The position numbers were made by a program, and so were the translations under genes. A stretch of 64,000 nt of DNA, from contig JBMNGW010000013.1 in NCBI GenBank assembly GCA_050950025.1, forward strand, positions 1-64,000, read 5' to 3'. The notes below the pieces were generated by a model. It ran no database searches. It was not told the DNA's origin and saw only the letters and a program-made list of their open reading frames with translations. Shown here in pieces: positions 36,159 to 45,195 of this stretch. The stretch's first letter is position 1, and each line of letters starts with the position of its first letter. The stretch comes from JBMNGW01 sp050950025 (lineage in GTDB: Bacteria; Spirochaetota; Spirochaetia; Sphaerochaetales; Sphaerochaetaceae).

Positions 36159-36998
36159 ACCTGCTGTTCCTTCATCAACGTTTGCAAAGGCCCAATGGAG
36201 CGCTCTTCAATACATGGATGGACCGCCAAGGGGGTCACAGAAATAATGTTTTTGCCCAGCAGATGGTAATCAGTCTCCAGTTCGCTGTAACGAATAGTGG
36301 GAGGAGTCTCTGTATTAAGCTCAAACGAAAATTCATCGCCAATGTACACACCATTGGCATCGGGATTGTTATAAGCCAACCCTAATTGAGTCGAAGCGGC
36401 ATCGTAACTGGTAGAGCGCGCAGTGCTGCTGCGCTCAACAAGGTCCAAATACTCAAGCTGTCCGACTCTCCCCACCCCCCATTTCCCGTTGGGCTGAGGG
36501 GGGACATTGATGTTCAAAATCACTTCCGGCGAACACAGAGGAAAAAAATGTATCTAAGTGGTCGGCCAAAAATGTTGCTGCTTCATAAAAAGGATAGAGG
36601 TTGGTATCTTTGTTTCTGCGAGCTGAAATAGCAATAGCGGGATAGCCGCGCAAAGCAGCCTCTCGAGCCGCTCCCACAGTCCCTGAATAGAGGATGTCGG
36701 TACTGGCGTTGTAACCGTGGTTAATTCCCGAAATGATAAGATCGGGAGTCACCGGAAGAGCTTCTCCATGTAGGCCATAGAGCATGCAATCAGCCGGCGT
36801 ACCGCTGCATTGATAATGGCGCTCATCATAGCGGACAAAGCGGACCCTTCCTTTTAGGGTCATAGCATGGGATTGGGCGCTCCTCTCTTCAGAAGGGGCA
36901 CAGACCCATATCTGATGTCCTGCTTGGGCAAGAACCATCTCCAGTGTATTTAGACCTTCGGCTTGGAAGCCGTCGTCATTTGTCAACAGAATAATCAT
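36155..36998 (-). CDS. surE: 5'/3'-nucleotidase SurE, frameshifted
   Basis: About 281 residues after removing a one-base error in the A/T run at 36542-36548. Metal-site residues are in LLTNDDGF, the phosphate-binding SGINHGYN near residue 91 and YSGTVGAAREA follow. SurE dephosphorylates nucleoside monophosphates in the cytoplasm. The part downstream of the error (VPPQPNGKWGVGRVGQ) continues the family fold. Both ends overlap neighbours by four bases. Confidence 0.92.
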
Positions 36999-38158
36999 GA
37001 GTTCTCTATCTCAATGGTTAGCGGCCCAGATGGGACATACTGTCGCCACGAAGGCCTAAAACCGAAAATATGTTCATACTCCTCTATGCGAGCTGTATAG
37101 ACGTCAATGGCATCGGGGGCAAGAAGGACAAGCAGTGAACCGCTAAATCCCGTGGTTATCATGACGGCTCCCAAACTTCCATTGATTTCCAATGCGCGTT
37201 TGGAAAGCCAGTCGATTTCAGGACAGGTTACTTCCAAAGCATCCCGCAATCCCGATTGCACTTTACTGAGAGTTTTACCATACAGCACCATCTCTTTTTG
37301 TGCAAGAAGACGGGCTGCTTCCTTAGCCTGGCGACTCTCAGAGAGGACGTACAGACAAATTCGTTTCTCTTCTTCGCTTAACAGACGACTGGGAACCTCT
37401 TTAATTTCTTGGTCTCCAAGTTCGCGAATAATACGGTTGGGAAAATTCTTTTTTAATTTCTCAAAAGCAGCTTTACTCTCATTTTTGCGGCTTGCCAACT
37501 CCTCTTGTAATGCATGCGGAGAGATATGGCTTTCGACAATCAAAAAGAGGGCCTCTTTTTGGGTGCTATCATAGGCAATGCGTTCGCTACTCAGCTGATT
37601 GACGTCAAACAGCAGCAGATGGCGAGGAGTAACGTAAATCATGGCTAAAAATATGACCAGACGACACGGAACAGAGGCAAAGGAGAAAAGAGCCGAATAC
37701 CCAATGGCAGCACAATCTTCTAATGTAAGCTGGGGATGAAAGAGCGTTCTGATGGCAATAGCTGATCCAAGGGTCAACGCCGAGCTGACCATGGCCCCTT
37801 CTTGTTCCAACAAATCTCCGCTGAATGTCATATTGAACCCTGTAACGGAGAATCCGCGGTTACTGAGTACTGAAACAACCCCTTTGACAAAATTAGCCCA
37901 GCGGTCTTCCCTCCGATACTTAAGTGTCTGCAAGCTGAATCGTTTACGATCTTTCAGAGGGGCAATAAACAGACGGGCACTTTGGTCACTGCGGGCAGAA
38001 ATAGCCACCTGTAGCATGGAAGAAGAGGCTCCGCAAAGGGTGTGGCCCATGCAAAAATCGGCAAATTCACCCAACAGGGTATAAACTCCAGGAACTCTCA
38101 CCACAATTGCGGGGGTTTGTTCATATTCACTTCGATGTAGTTCCGCTAACTGCTTCAT
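36995..38158 (-). CDS. Galactokinase-like GHMP protein lacking catalytic residues
   Basis: 387 residues, the length of galactokinase, with GHMP-type features but eroded motifs. The substrate motif is PGVYTLLGEFADF instead of PGRVNLIGEHTDY, losing the conserved Arg. The central loop is EGAMVSSALTLG instead of GxGLSSSAALE. At the catalytic position VPCRLVIFLAMI replaces the usual PCGIMDQ, so the general-base Asp is missing. The third motif is TTGFSGS. It is probably a pseudokinase or a changed enzyme. AAAGGAT precedes the ATG; it is first in the surE-nifSU operon. Confidence 0.8.
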   Translation of the reverse strand: MKQLAELHRSEYEQTPAIVVRVPGVYTLLGEFADFCMGHTLCGASSSMLQVAISARSDQSARLFIAPLKDRKRFSLQTLKYRREDRWANFVKGVVSVLSNRGFSVTGFNMTFSGDLLEQEGAMVSSALTLGSAIAIRTLFHPQLTLEDCAAIGYSALFSFASVPCRLVIFLAMIYVTPRHLLLFDVNQLSSERIAYDSTQKEALFLIVESHISPHALQEELASRKNESKAAFEKLKKNFPNRIIRELGDQEIKEVPSRLLSEEEKRICLYVLSESRQAKEAARLLAQKEMVLYGKTLSKVQSGLRDALEVTCPEIDWLSKRALEINGSLGAVMITTGFSGSLLVLLAPDAIDVYTARIEEYEHIFGFRPSWRQYVPSGPLTIEIENS

Positions 38159-38176
38159 ATAATCCTTTATGCATCA

Positions 38177-38205
38177 ATAGTATGGCATCAGGTATGAGAT
38201 TGCAA
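38177..38205 (-). promoter_or_regulatory. Promoter of the galactokinase-like/surE/nifSU operon
   Basis: On the minus strand TTGCAA (38200-38205), 17 bases, TACTAT (38177-38182), starting directly after the rpmE terminator. Confidence 0.75.
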
Positions 38206-38234
38206 CGAAAAACCGCTTCGGATGTCGAAGCGGT
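38206..38234 (-). terminator. Intrinsic terminator of rho-rpmE
   Basis: On the minus strand ACCGCTTCG/CGAAGCGGT (9 bp, loop ACATC) is followed by TTTTTC. Confidence 0.85.
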
Positions 38235-38259
38235 CTGTGCGAAACGGTGAACAACACCT

Positions 38260-38466
38260 TTAGTTATCGGAAAGGCCGTATTTCTTTTTGAACCTCTCCA
38301 CTCTTCCGGTTGTATCAACCAGCTTCTGTGTTCCGGTATAAAACGGATGGCAAGCGTTGCAAATTTCAATGCTCATGTTGGGCAACGTCGATTTTGTTTC
38401 AAACTCGTTGCCGCAAGCGCACGTAACTTTCGTCAACATGTATTTGGGGTGGATTCCCTCTTTCAT
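38260..38466 (-). CDS. rpmE: 50S ribosomal protein L31
   Basis: 68 residues. Zinc-type (C+) L31: CAC near residue 16 and CNAC near residue 37, with HPFYTG as usual. ATG 38466 after GGAGG is the start; the frame extends upstream without a good site. It follows rho by 70 bases, a common bacterial arrangement, and ends at an intrinsic terminator. Confidence 0.95.
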   Translation of the reverse strand: MKEGIHPKYMLTKVTCACGNEFETKSTLPNMSIEICNACHPFYTGTQKLVDTTGRVERFKKKYGLSDN

Positions 38467-38536
38467 ATCGTTATCCTCCAGATCTATCTGCTGCCCACTG
38501 CTACGGACTGAACCTTGACAGGGGGACGAGTTCACT

Positions 38537-40210
38537 TTAGACGGCTCCAGTATTCATGGAACGCAAAAACGCCTCATTATTCTTTGTTTTCTTCATTTTG
38601 TCAATGAGCAATTCCGTCATCTCAATATCTTCCATCGGGTTGATGGCATTGCGTAAGGCCCAGATTTTTGCAGCCTCTTCACTTGTCAGCAATAAATCTT
38701 CTCTCCGAGTCCCCGACTTTTTAATATTAATGGCGGGGAACAGACGGCGTTCGGCCATACGGCGGTCAAGGACGATTTCATTGTTTCCTGTCCCTTTGAA
38801 CTCTTCAAAGATTACTTCATCCATGCGCGACCCTGTTTCAATTAAAGCGTTGGCAATAATCGTTAAACTGCCACCGTGCTCAATATTACGAGCTGCTCCC
38901 AAAAACCGTTTGGGCTTGTGCAGAGCATTGGAATCGACTCCGCCTGAAAGAATTTTACCTGAGGCGGGAACTGTCTGGTTATAAGCTCGCGCTAAACGGG
39001 TGATATTATCTAAAAGAATGACAACATCGCGCTTGTGCTCCACCAATCTCTTGGCCTTTTCAATCACCATTTCAGCAACCGAAACGTGCCGGGTGGCCTG
39101 CTCGTCAAACGTAGAGGCAATGACCTCTCCTTTAACAGTACGGCGCATATCGGTGACCTCTTCAGGACGCTCATCAATTAACAATACCATCAGATAGACT
39201 TCAGGATGGTTGGCTGTGATAGCGTTGGCAATTTTTTGCATCAAGATGGTCTTTCCGGCCCGAGGGGGGGCAACAATCAAAGAACGTTGTCCTTTGCCGA
39301 TGGGACAAAAAAGATTGATAATGCGAGTGGAGATATCGCCTTCAGCTGTTTCCAGATTCAATCGAGAATCGGGGTACAAAGGTGTAAGCGAGTCAAAAGC
39401 AGCTCGAGCTCGGGCAACTTCTGGTTTATCGAAGTTGATAGTTTTGACTTTAATCAAAGCAAAATAGCGCTCGGCATCTTTTGGCGGACGAATCTGCCCT
39501 TCTACCGTGTCGCCTGTTTTTAAACTCAGTGCCTTTATTTGGGAAATGGAGACATAGATATCCTCCGGTCCGCTAAGGTAGTTGTTTTGAGGCGAGCGGA
39601 GAAATCCATAGCCGTCGGGCAGTATTTCCAAGGCACCGTAAGCCATGATAGCTCCGCCTGTGGCACAGTGGGCCTTGAGGATTTCAACTATTACCTCTTG
39701 CCGCTTTAAATCCAAAACAACATCACGCCCAACACCAAATGCCTCTGCCTTCTGTCGTAAAGCGGGAAGTGTCATCATCGACAAATCGTTAACAACAATC
39801 TGAGCAGTGCCCGGATCGTCAATGTAGTACTCAACGGTACTCTCTTCTGCTACAGAGGGGCGATTATTTTGTCTTTGTTGATAACCGCCTTTGTTCATAT
39901 TGGGCTTGGGGCGGTTGTTTTGCATTGGCGGACGCTGTTGATTATTATTGCGGTGGATTACCGCAGGGGGGGCGGTGCGAACAGGTTGTTCAGCCACAGG
40001 TGCCTCGGCAGCAGCTTTGCGGGGAGGCCTGCCGCGTTTTTTTGCGGGGGGCTTTGGTGAGCTTTCAGCTTCCGCCGGTTTAACCGTCGGTTGCGGACTT
40101 GCTTCTACCACACGCCGTTTAATCACGCGCTTAGCCGGTTTTTGGATATCAGACTGATCGTTGTCTGAATTTTCAAACAAATCGGGGGCATGCTCGTATT
40201 CTAATGTCAT
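38537..40210 (-). CDS. rho: Transcription termination factor Rho
   Basis: 557 residues, about 130 longer at the N-terminus than E. coli Rho. Residues 1-125 are a low-complexity basic and N/Q-rich extension with an AT-hook-like KKRGRPPRK at 57-65. The Rho N-terminal RNA-binding domain (GYGFLRSPQNNYLSGPEDIYVS) follows, then the RecA-type ATPase with APPRAGKT and VVILLDNITR. The Q-loop ILSGGVDSNALHKPKRF and R-loop are intact. ATG 40210 with GGAGA is preferred to the longer frame at 40237. Confidence 0.95.
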   Translation of the reverse strand: MTLEYEHAPDLFENSDNDQSDIQKPAKRVIKRRVVEASPQPTVKPAEAESSPKPPAKKRGRPPRKAAAEAPVAEQPVRTAPPAVIHRNNNQQRPPMQNNRPKPNMNKGGYQQRQNNRPSVAEESTVEYYIDDPGTAQIVVNDLSMMTLPALRQKAEAFGVGRDVVLDLKRQEVIVEILKAHCATGGAIMAYGALEILPDGYGFLRSPQNNYLSGPEDIYVSISQIKALSLKTGDTVEGQIRPPKDAERYFALIKVKTINFDKPEVARARAAFDSLTPLYPDSRLNLETAEGDISTRIINLFCPIGKGQRSLIVAPPRAGKTILMQKIANAITANHPEVYLMVLLIDERPEEVTDMRRTVKGEVIASTFDEQATRHVSVAEMVIEKAKRLVEHKRDVVILLDNITRLARAYNQTVPASGKILSGGVDSNALHKPKRFLGAARNIEHGGSLTIIANALIETGSRMDEVIFEEFKGTGNNEIVLDRRMAERRLFPAINIKKSGTRREDLLLTSEEAAKIWALRNAINPMEDIEMTELLIDKMKKTKNNEAFLRSMNTGAV

Positions 40211-40319
40211 GAATCTTCTCCAAAGAATTACATCCATACGGAATTGCTAATACTAATCTTGTTTATGATTTTCGCAGGAATTCTTTTACTTAAGAGACCT
40301 TGGAATCCCGCTGGACACT

Positions 40320-41594
40320 TTAAATATATTGCCAGGTGCTGACGATGTCAAGCAAGTCGGCCCCCTTTAGATAAAAGTAAGCCAATAGAAAGGCGGCCAC
40401 AGAGCCTCTTCTGCGCACCGAAGAGCGGCCATAGGTCGAAAAACGGACTTCAACGGCAGCTGTGGGCTTGTTGGGGGCGGCAAAACCATACCAAACGCTT
40501 CCCACCGGCTTTTGTTCTGATCCACCTTCGGGACCTGCAATCCCTGATACGGCAATAGCGATATCGGCATCCGAGAGTTTTAAAGCTCCTTCTGCCATTT
40601 TTTGGACACTCGCTTGGGAAACCGCACCATCTTCAGCAATGACTTGGGCAGGAACGCCCAAGATTTTCTGCTTGGCTTCATTGGCATAGGTAACTAACGA
40701 ACCCCAAAACCAAGCCGAACTGCCCGCTTCATCGGTGAGCAGCTTGCCTAAAAAACCTCCGGTACAGGATTCGGCACAGACAACTTTCAGCTGTTGTTCT
40801 TTCAGATGGTCAACTAAAATATCGACTGCCTGTCTATCTCCTTCCCAAATGAGCCCTTTACCTAAACGATTGCCAACCTGATTGGCCATAAGTGAGCGTT
40901 TTTCTGCAGTACTACCGTTTAGATAGAGACTAATCCGATGTTCCTGAGCTCTGGTGCCCCACAAAATTTCAGCATGGGAAAGCTCATTGCAGATATCTTC
41001 CAAGCGGGCTTCGGGAGTCAGGAAGCTGGAAAACTCAGCCCTGCCTACCCCTTCATGGCCTGTCAACTTAGTCAATGCAGGCAGAATCTTATTGTAGAAC
41101 ATCTCGTGCATTTCTACCGGCGGACCGGGCATGGCATAGATACGTACAAGCCTCTGCTGCTCGACTGTAATTTCTCCCCAAAACCCAGGAGCCGTCCCTT
41201 TGGGGTTCTCAATGACATGGAAGCCGGCAGGAAACATCACTTGCCGCTGGTTTGCTCCGTAACTGCGCTCCCCTAATCGTTCATACAACCGGTTGAAAGC
41301 CTCTTCATCCTGAATTAAGGGGACACCTGCGATATCGGCAACGACTTGGCGCGTCATATCGTCACTTGTTGGTCCCAACCCTCCGGTAAGAATGACAATA
41401 TCAGAGCGTTTAACGCAGCTGGCTAACAACGGGGCAATGGACCCATCATCGGGGACTATGGTAATTCGGTGAATATGGTACCCAATAGTGGTCAGCTCTT
41501 TAGCAATAAGCTGCCCATGCCTGTCGGCAATGATACCTCGCGTTATTTCAGTTCCAATGATAAAAATCGAGACAGTGGCGTATCCGTTAGCCAT
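40320..41594 (-). CDS. cinA: CinA-family nicotinamide-nucleotide amidase / MoCF-domain protein
   Basis: 424 residues. The N-terminal molybdopterin-binding-like domain has TGGLGPTSDD near residue 72, and the C-terminal PncC amidase domain has CAESCTGGFLG near 274 and SGIAGPEGG near 365. It is expected to deamidate NMN and hydrolyse ADP-ribose. It starts three bases after lnt ends, in one transcription unit. Not necessarily linked to competence. Confidence 0.92.
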   Translation of the reverse strand: MANGYATVSIFIIGTEITRGIIADRHGQLIAKELTTIGYHIHRITIVPDDGSIAPLLASCVKRSDIVILTGGLGPTSDDMTRQVVADIAGVPLIQDEEAFNRLYERLGERSYGANQRQVMFPAGFHVIENPKGTAPGFWGEITVEQQRLVRIYAMPGPPVEMHEMFYNKILPALTKLTGHEGVGRAEFSSFLTPEARLEDICNELSHAEILWGTRAQEHRISLYLNGSTAEKRSLMANQVGNRLGKGLIWEGDRQAVDILVDHLKEQQLKVVCAESCTGGFLGKLLTDEAGSSAWFWGSLVTYANEAKQKILGVPAQVIAEDGAVSQASVQKMAEGALKLSDADIAIAVSGIAGPEGGSEQKPVGSVWYGFAAPNKPTAAVEVRFSTYGRSSVRRRGSVAAFLLAYFYLKGADLLDIVSTWQYI

Positions 41595-41597
41595 GCG

Positions 41598-43238
41598 CTA
41601 TCCTCTTTTTCTTAGTTTCACCACGCACCCCAGTGCTCCAAAAGCTAACAGCATTCCGCTTGCCCAGATGGCAATATGAGCCAGAATATCTTCATGCACC
41701 GTATAAAACGTGTGTTTGTTGCTCGTATAGATAGGTACATCATATATTTTCCACCCTTTGACAAAGGGGGGCATAGGATCAACAATTTTCCCTGTTGGCG
41801 TAATCAAGGCAGTCATTCCCGAGTTGGTTCCCCTGATTGTCGACTTACGATTCTCAACCGAGCGAAACACAGCCAAAGCCAAATGTTGCATTTCAGCCGA
41901 TACAGCTCCCGACCAGCTATCATTGGTCATGTTGACAATAACATCGGCTCCGTTACGGACAAACCGGGCTGCCAAATAGCCAAAGACATCTTCAAAACAG
42001 ATAGGAGTGGAGAACTTCACATGTGCATCGGTTTCAAAGACAACCGGATCGTAGCCTTTTTCCCACCAATTATAGTCGTTAGCCAACAGAAGTCTGTAAA
42101 GCCAAGGCAGTGATTTTTCATAGGGAAAGTGCTCAGTGAAAGGGACTAAGTGCTGTTTGCGGTAGGTTCTTTTGATTTCTCCGTTTTCAAACATAATGAC
42201 AGTGTTGTAGTCCATTCTATTCCACGTTCCGTCGGCATTCAGCGGGGGTTTAGAAGCATCTTTAATGACCCCTTCGGGATTACCGGTTAAAAGCGGTACC
42301 GGCAGCGATTTACCAAAAGCGACAAACTCATCGACTAACTCAGAGGTGGCTTCGTCAGTTTTGTAAGTGGTATGCCAATACACCGAGGGGACAAACGCTG
42401 TTTCTGACCACAAAATCATATCGGGGTTTTCAGCCAAAGCCTGCAAGCTCATCGTCCGTAAAGCGTTGAAATTGCGCTTGTAGGTGTCGTATCCCCCCTT
42501 CCAAGAGTCGGCCGAGTGTTGAACAGTGGCAACACGCCAGTTCAAATCGGGTTCCTTATCTGTCCACTGTGCTAAGCGGACAAAACCGAAAATGAAAACG
42601 GCAATCAACACCACTCCGTATGAGATGATGCACCCAATGTAACGGTGTAAAAACTGTCCAAAATTGCTCCGTTGGGAAGTGAACTGATCGGCAACATATC
42701 GTCCTAAAAAAGTTTGGGGAAGAATCATGATAAAAGTAATTAACCAGATTCCAGAAAATTCGGCGATTTGGATGAATGGCAAGAACGTGTAGACTGCCGA
42801 AGAGATAGTCCCATACGGATAGCCGGCAAACCAGCTCTGGCTCAAATACGAATAAGCGACCCAAATAAGAGCCTGTAAGGCAAATCCGTAGCGCTTAAAC
42901 CATCGATCGGCTGCTTTGAGGGCAGGAAAGAGAAGGACCATCTCTGCCCCTTTGATAATGGGAACCAGCAAAATGGCCAACGGATGAAACGTGGTCAGCC
43001 AATAGTTGAAGCAGGTATAAAAAGAGAAGCCAAACAAAAAGCCGTAAAAGGGGAGAGCTTTCCATGATGTGCTGCGAATAACGGCAAAGAGGGGAATCAG
43101 GGCAACAAAGGCTATGGCGCCAAACCCCGATTCACTCAAAAATCCTGGAAATGCAAAGGAAAACAGGACAGCCGTTGCAAGTAAGACGAGGATTTCCCCT
43201 AGATAAGATCGAAAACCTCGTTTTTGATAGGCATTCAC
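41598..43238 (-). CDS. lnt: Apolipoprotein N-acyltransferase
   Basis: 546 residues. Six or seven N-terminal membrane segments precede a periplasmic nitrilase domain whose triad is seen as Glu in LWSETAF, Lys in RKQHLVPFTEHF and Cys in PICFEDVF. It adds the third acyl chain to lipoproteins, consistent with several lipoproteins in this window. A C-terminal membrane segment closes the protein. The GTG start is 12 bases after the HU stop with no strong ribosome site. Confidence 0.92.
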   Translation of the reverse strand: MNAYQKRGFRSYLGEILVLLATAVLFSFAFPGFLSESGFGAIAFVALIPLFAVIRSTSWKALPFYGFLFGFSFYTCFNYWLTTFHPLAILLVPIIKGAEMVLLFPALKAADRWFKRYGFALQALIWVAYSYLSQSWFAGYPYGTISSAVYTFLPFIQIAEFSGIWLITFIMILPQTFLGRYVADQFTSQRSNFGQFLHRYIGCIISYGVVLIAVFIFGFVRLAQWTDKEPDLNWRVATVQHSADSWKGGYDTYKRNFNALRTMSLQALAENPDMILWSETAFVPSVYWHTTYKTDEATSELVDEFVAFGKSLPVPLLTGNPEGVIKDASKPPLNADGTWNRMDYNTVIMFENGEIKRTYRKQHLVPFTEHFPYEKSLPWLYRLLLANDYNWWEKGYDPVVFETDAHVKFSTPICFEDVFGYLAARFVRNGADVIVNMTNDSWSGAVSAEMQHLALAVFRSVENRKSTIRGTNSGMTALITPTGKIVDPMPPFVKGWKIYDVPIYTSNKHTFYTVHEDILAHIAIWASGMLLAFGALGCVVKLRKRG

Positions 43239-43250
43239 TGCAGGGAAAAA

Positions 43251-43568
43251 TTAGTTCTCTTCGTCGTGGGAGCGAAGATTCCAAACGAGATCTTTCAGTT
43301 CTTTACCGGGGCGGAAAATTGCCACGCCATGAGTATCGACTGCCACCAATTCACCGGTTTTCGGGTTACGTGCTCTTTCACGCCCTTTGCGGGTGCGTAC
43401 TTCAAACGTGCCAAACCCTCGCAGCTCAATAACTCGGTCCTTCTCAAGACCCCCTTTGATTTCTTCAAAAAACTCGTCGATGACACTGTGGACATCAGGC
43501 CTGTTTAAATCTAGCTTTGACTGTATGTTCTCTATGATCTCTGCTTTAGTTAATTTATCGCTTGCCAT
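43251..43568 (-). CDS. HU/IHF-family DNA-binding protein
   Basis: 105 residues. The HU fold with the DNA-clamp arm GFGTFEVRTRKGRERARNP is clear; a short C-terminal acidic tail extends it. ATG 43568 is preferred, with AAGGAGAG upstream. HU or IHF subtype is not decided. It sits between rpsT and lnt in the same direction. Confidence 0.92.
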   Translation of the reverse strand: MASDKLTKAEIIENIQSKLDLNRPDVHSVIDEFFEEIKGGLEKDRVIELRGFGTFEVRTRKGRERARNPKTGELVAVDTHGVAIFRPGKELKDLVWNLRSHDEEN

Positions 43569-43605
43569 AGCCACTCTCCTTCTCACATAAAACGGTGATA
43601 ATCAG

Positions 43606-43881
43606 TTACTCTGCAGAGCTGTAGGCATTATACTGCAGCTGCAACCGAGATTTCTTGCGAGAGACTGCGTTTATGTGCAGAACTCCTTTTGATTTGGCAG
43701 AATCCAATGTCTTAATAGCCAGATCAAACTTTTGTTTTACGAGATCGGCTTGTTCATTGCCCGAAGCTGCCAGCTGAAATTTCTTGATGGCGGTGCGGAC
43801 TGAACTTTTGACCTCTTTATTGCGCAATCTTCTTGCTTTATTCTGACGCTCTCTTTTGGCAGCCGAACTTGTCTTTAGCAC
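43606..43881 (-). CDS. rpsT: 30S ribosomal protein S20
   Basis: 91 residues. Basic N-terminus SSAAKRERQNKARRLRNKEVK and the helical body are typical of S20, which binds 16S rRNA. The start is a GTG at 43881 with GGAGG seven bases upstream. E. coli rpsT also uses a non-ATG start for autoregulation; similar control here is a guess. Confidence 0.94.
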   Translation of the reverse strand: MLKTSSAAKRERQNKARRLRNKEVKSSVRTAIKKFQLAASGNEQADLVKQKFDLAIKTLDSAKSKGVLHINAVSRKKSRLQLQYNAYSSAE

Positions 43882-43954
43882 GTGATACCTCCAAAGGTTT
43901 CTCAATTATATAAGTTCAAGGGAATTATTTGTATCTCTGAACCAACGGATACAC

Positions 43955-43983
43955 AAAATATCACACTCCATAAAATCGGTCAA
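43955..43983 (-). promoter_or_regulatory. rpsT promoter
   Basis: On the minus strand TTGACC (43978-43983), 17 bases, TATTTT (43955-43960). A second TATAAT-like -10 lies closer to the gene without a good -35. Confidence 0.6.
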
Positions 43984-43996
43984 TACGACAGGAGCC

Positions 43997-45022
43997 TTAG
44001 GTTGCAAGAAACTCATCAAGATACGCTTTCTCAATCTCCCAACGAGAGGCATCAGAGTTGTAAAAAAGGGAAGAGAAAGGAATAGTCAGATACCTGCCTT
44101 CTGATCCGATTAGCGAAACACGCTTAGAAAGGATGTTTACTTCCGTAATTTTCATCAACTCATGGCGGACTTTCAAACGACTGCCTTCAGACGGGAGCCG
44201 CTTTTTCTCCTCGTTGTAAAAATCATACTCGTACGATAAACAGCATAGTAATCGTCCACAAGGACCCGAAATTTTTGTTGAATTCAAAGAGAGGTTTTGC
44301 TCTTTAGCCATTTTAATCGAAACTGGATTCATTTTATCGGTAATGGCGTGGCAGCAGAAATCGCGTCCGCAGACTGCCAATCCTCCAAGCACCCGCGATT
44401 CATCGCGGACTCCGATTTGCCTCAGCTCTATCCGTATTTTAAAAATTGAGACTAAATCTTTGACCAAATCTCTGAAATCGACTCTGTTAGCAGCAGTGAA
44501 AAAGAAAATGATTTTTGGCTCGCCAAATAAATAATGGGCTGCGACCAATTTCATATCGAGATTGTGCTCCTGCACTTTTTCTCGGCAAAGCACCAACGCC
44601 TCATCTTCCATCGACACCAAATCAAGATAGCGCTGATAATCTTCTTCGGTTGCCGTCCTTTCAATCCAATCAACATCACCTGAAAGCTCAATCGGTTCCT
44701 CTACTCCCTCTTTCTCAGGTTGCGGACAGTGGTGACATTCGGGACAATCGGGACTTTCTTCACTATGAAAATGGAGACAAGCTCCCTGCACTTCAGATGA
44801 CCCCGGCTCATACATCCCCATAGAAGCAGCCGAGCCAACAACAACTGCATAATCGGCACCGTAGCGACAAGGGGCAATAATGTGTGTTCCCCTTTGTAAA
44901 GGAGAGTTACTAGCGCAGACTGAAAGTTCATTGGATGAAGCGTTCTTAACTATATAGACATATCCCTGCTCTGGTGTCGACTGCACCTTTGAGCCTTCTT
45001 GGAACTTTTTGCTCTTTTTCAT
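43997..45022 (-). CDS. ricT: RicT/PSP1-domain protein
   Basis: 341 residues. The C-terminal PSP1 domain (residues about 190-310) has the family Cys clusters CGRDFCC and GRLLCCLSYEYDFY. The N-terminus has an extra Cys/His-rich stretch (CLHFHSEESPDCPECHHC), which may bind metal and is not typical. In Bacillus RicT acts with RicA and RicF in mRNA processing via RNase Y; rny is about 15 kb away here. Function in this organism is not established. Confidence 0.85.
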   Translation of the reverse strand: MKKSKKFQEGSKVQSTPEQGYVYIVKNASSNELSVCASNSPLQRGTHIIAPCRYGADYAVVVGSAASMGMYEPGSSEVQGACLHFHSEESPDCPECHHCPQPEKEGVEEPIELSGDVDWIERTATEEDYQRYLDLVSMEDEALVLCREKVQEHNLDMKLVAAHYLFGEPKIIFFFTAANRVDFRDLVKDLVSIFKIRIELRQIGVRDESRVLGGLAVCGRDFCCHAITDKMNPVSIKMAKEQNLSLNSTKISGPCGRLLCCLSYEYDFYNEEKKRLPSEGSRLKVRHELMKITEVNILSKRVSLIGSEGRYLTIPFSSLFYNSDASRWEIEKAYLDEFLAT

Positions 45023-45077
45023 TCGTATCCTTATTTTCTTAAGTAGAATAGTATTAGTTTAATTAAAACGATAGTAT

Positions 45078-45106
45078 ACGCTATCACAAGTGGGGCTACT
45101 TGTCAA
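45078..45106 (-). promoter_or_regulatory. Possible ricT promoter
   Basis: On the minus strand TTGACA (45101-45106), 17 bases, weak TAGCGT (45078-45083). An imperfect inverted repeat with arms GATAG and CTATC lies over the -10. Confidence 0.4.
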
Positions 45107-45117
45107 ATAATATCTCC

Positions 45118-45146
45118 TTGACGACCCCCGTCCTTCATGCTATCTT
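45118..45146 (+). promoter_or_regulatory. tatD-dusB promoter
   Basis: TTGACG (45118-45123), 17 bases, TATCTT (45141-45146). Divergent from ricT. Confidence 0.7.
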
Positions 45147-45195
45147 CGGTATAGCATCATAGAGATAGAAAATCTCATCAACAAGTGGAAAAACC

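Noticed and set aside
43606..43905. Longer S20 start at 43905
   Set aside because: The extra residues are unlike S20 and GGAGG is correctly placed only for the GTG at 43881.
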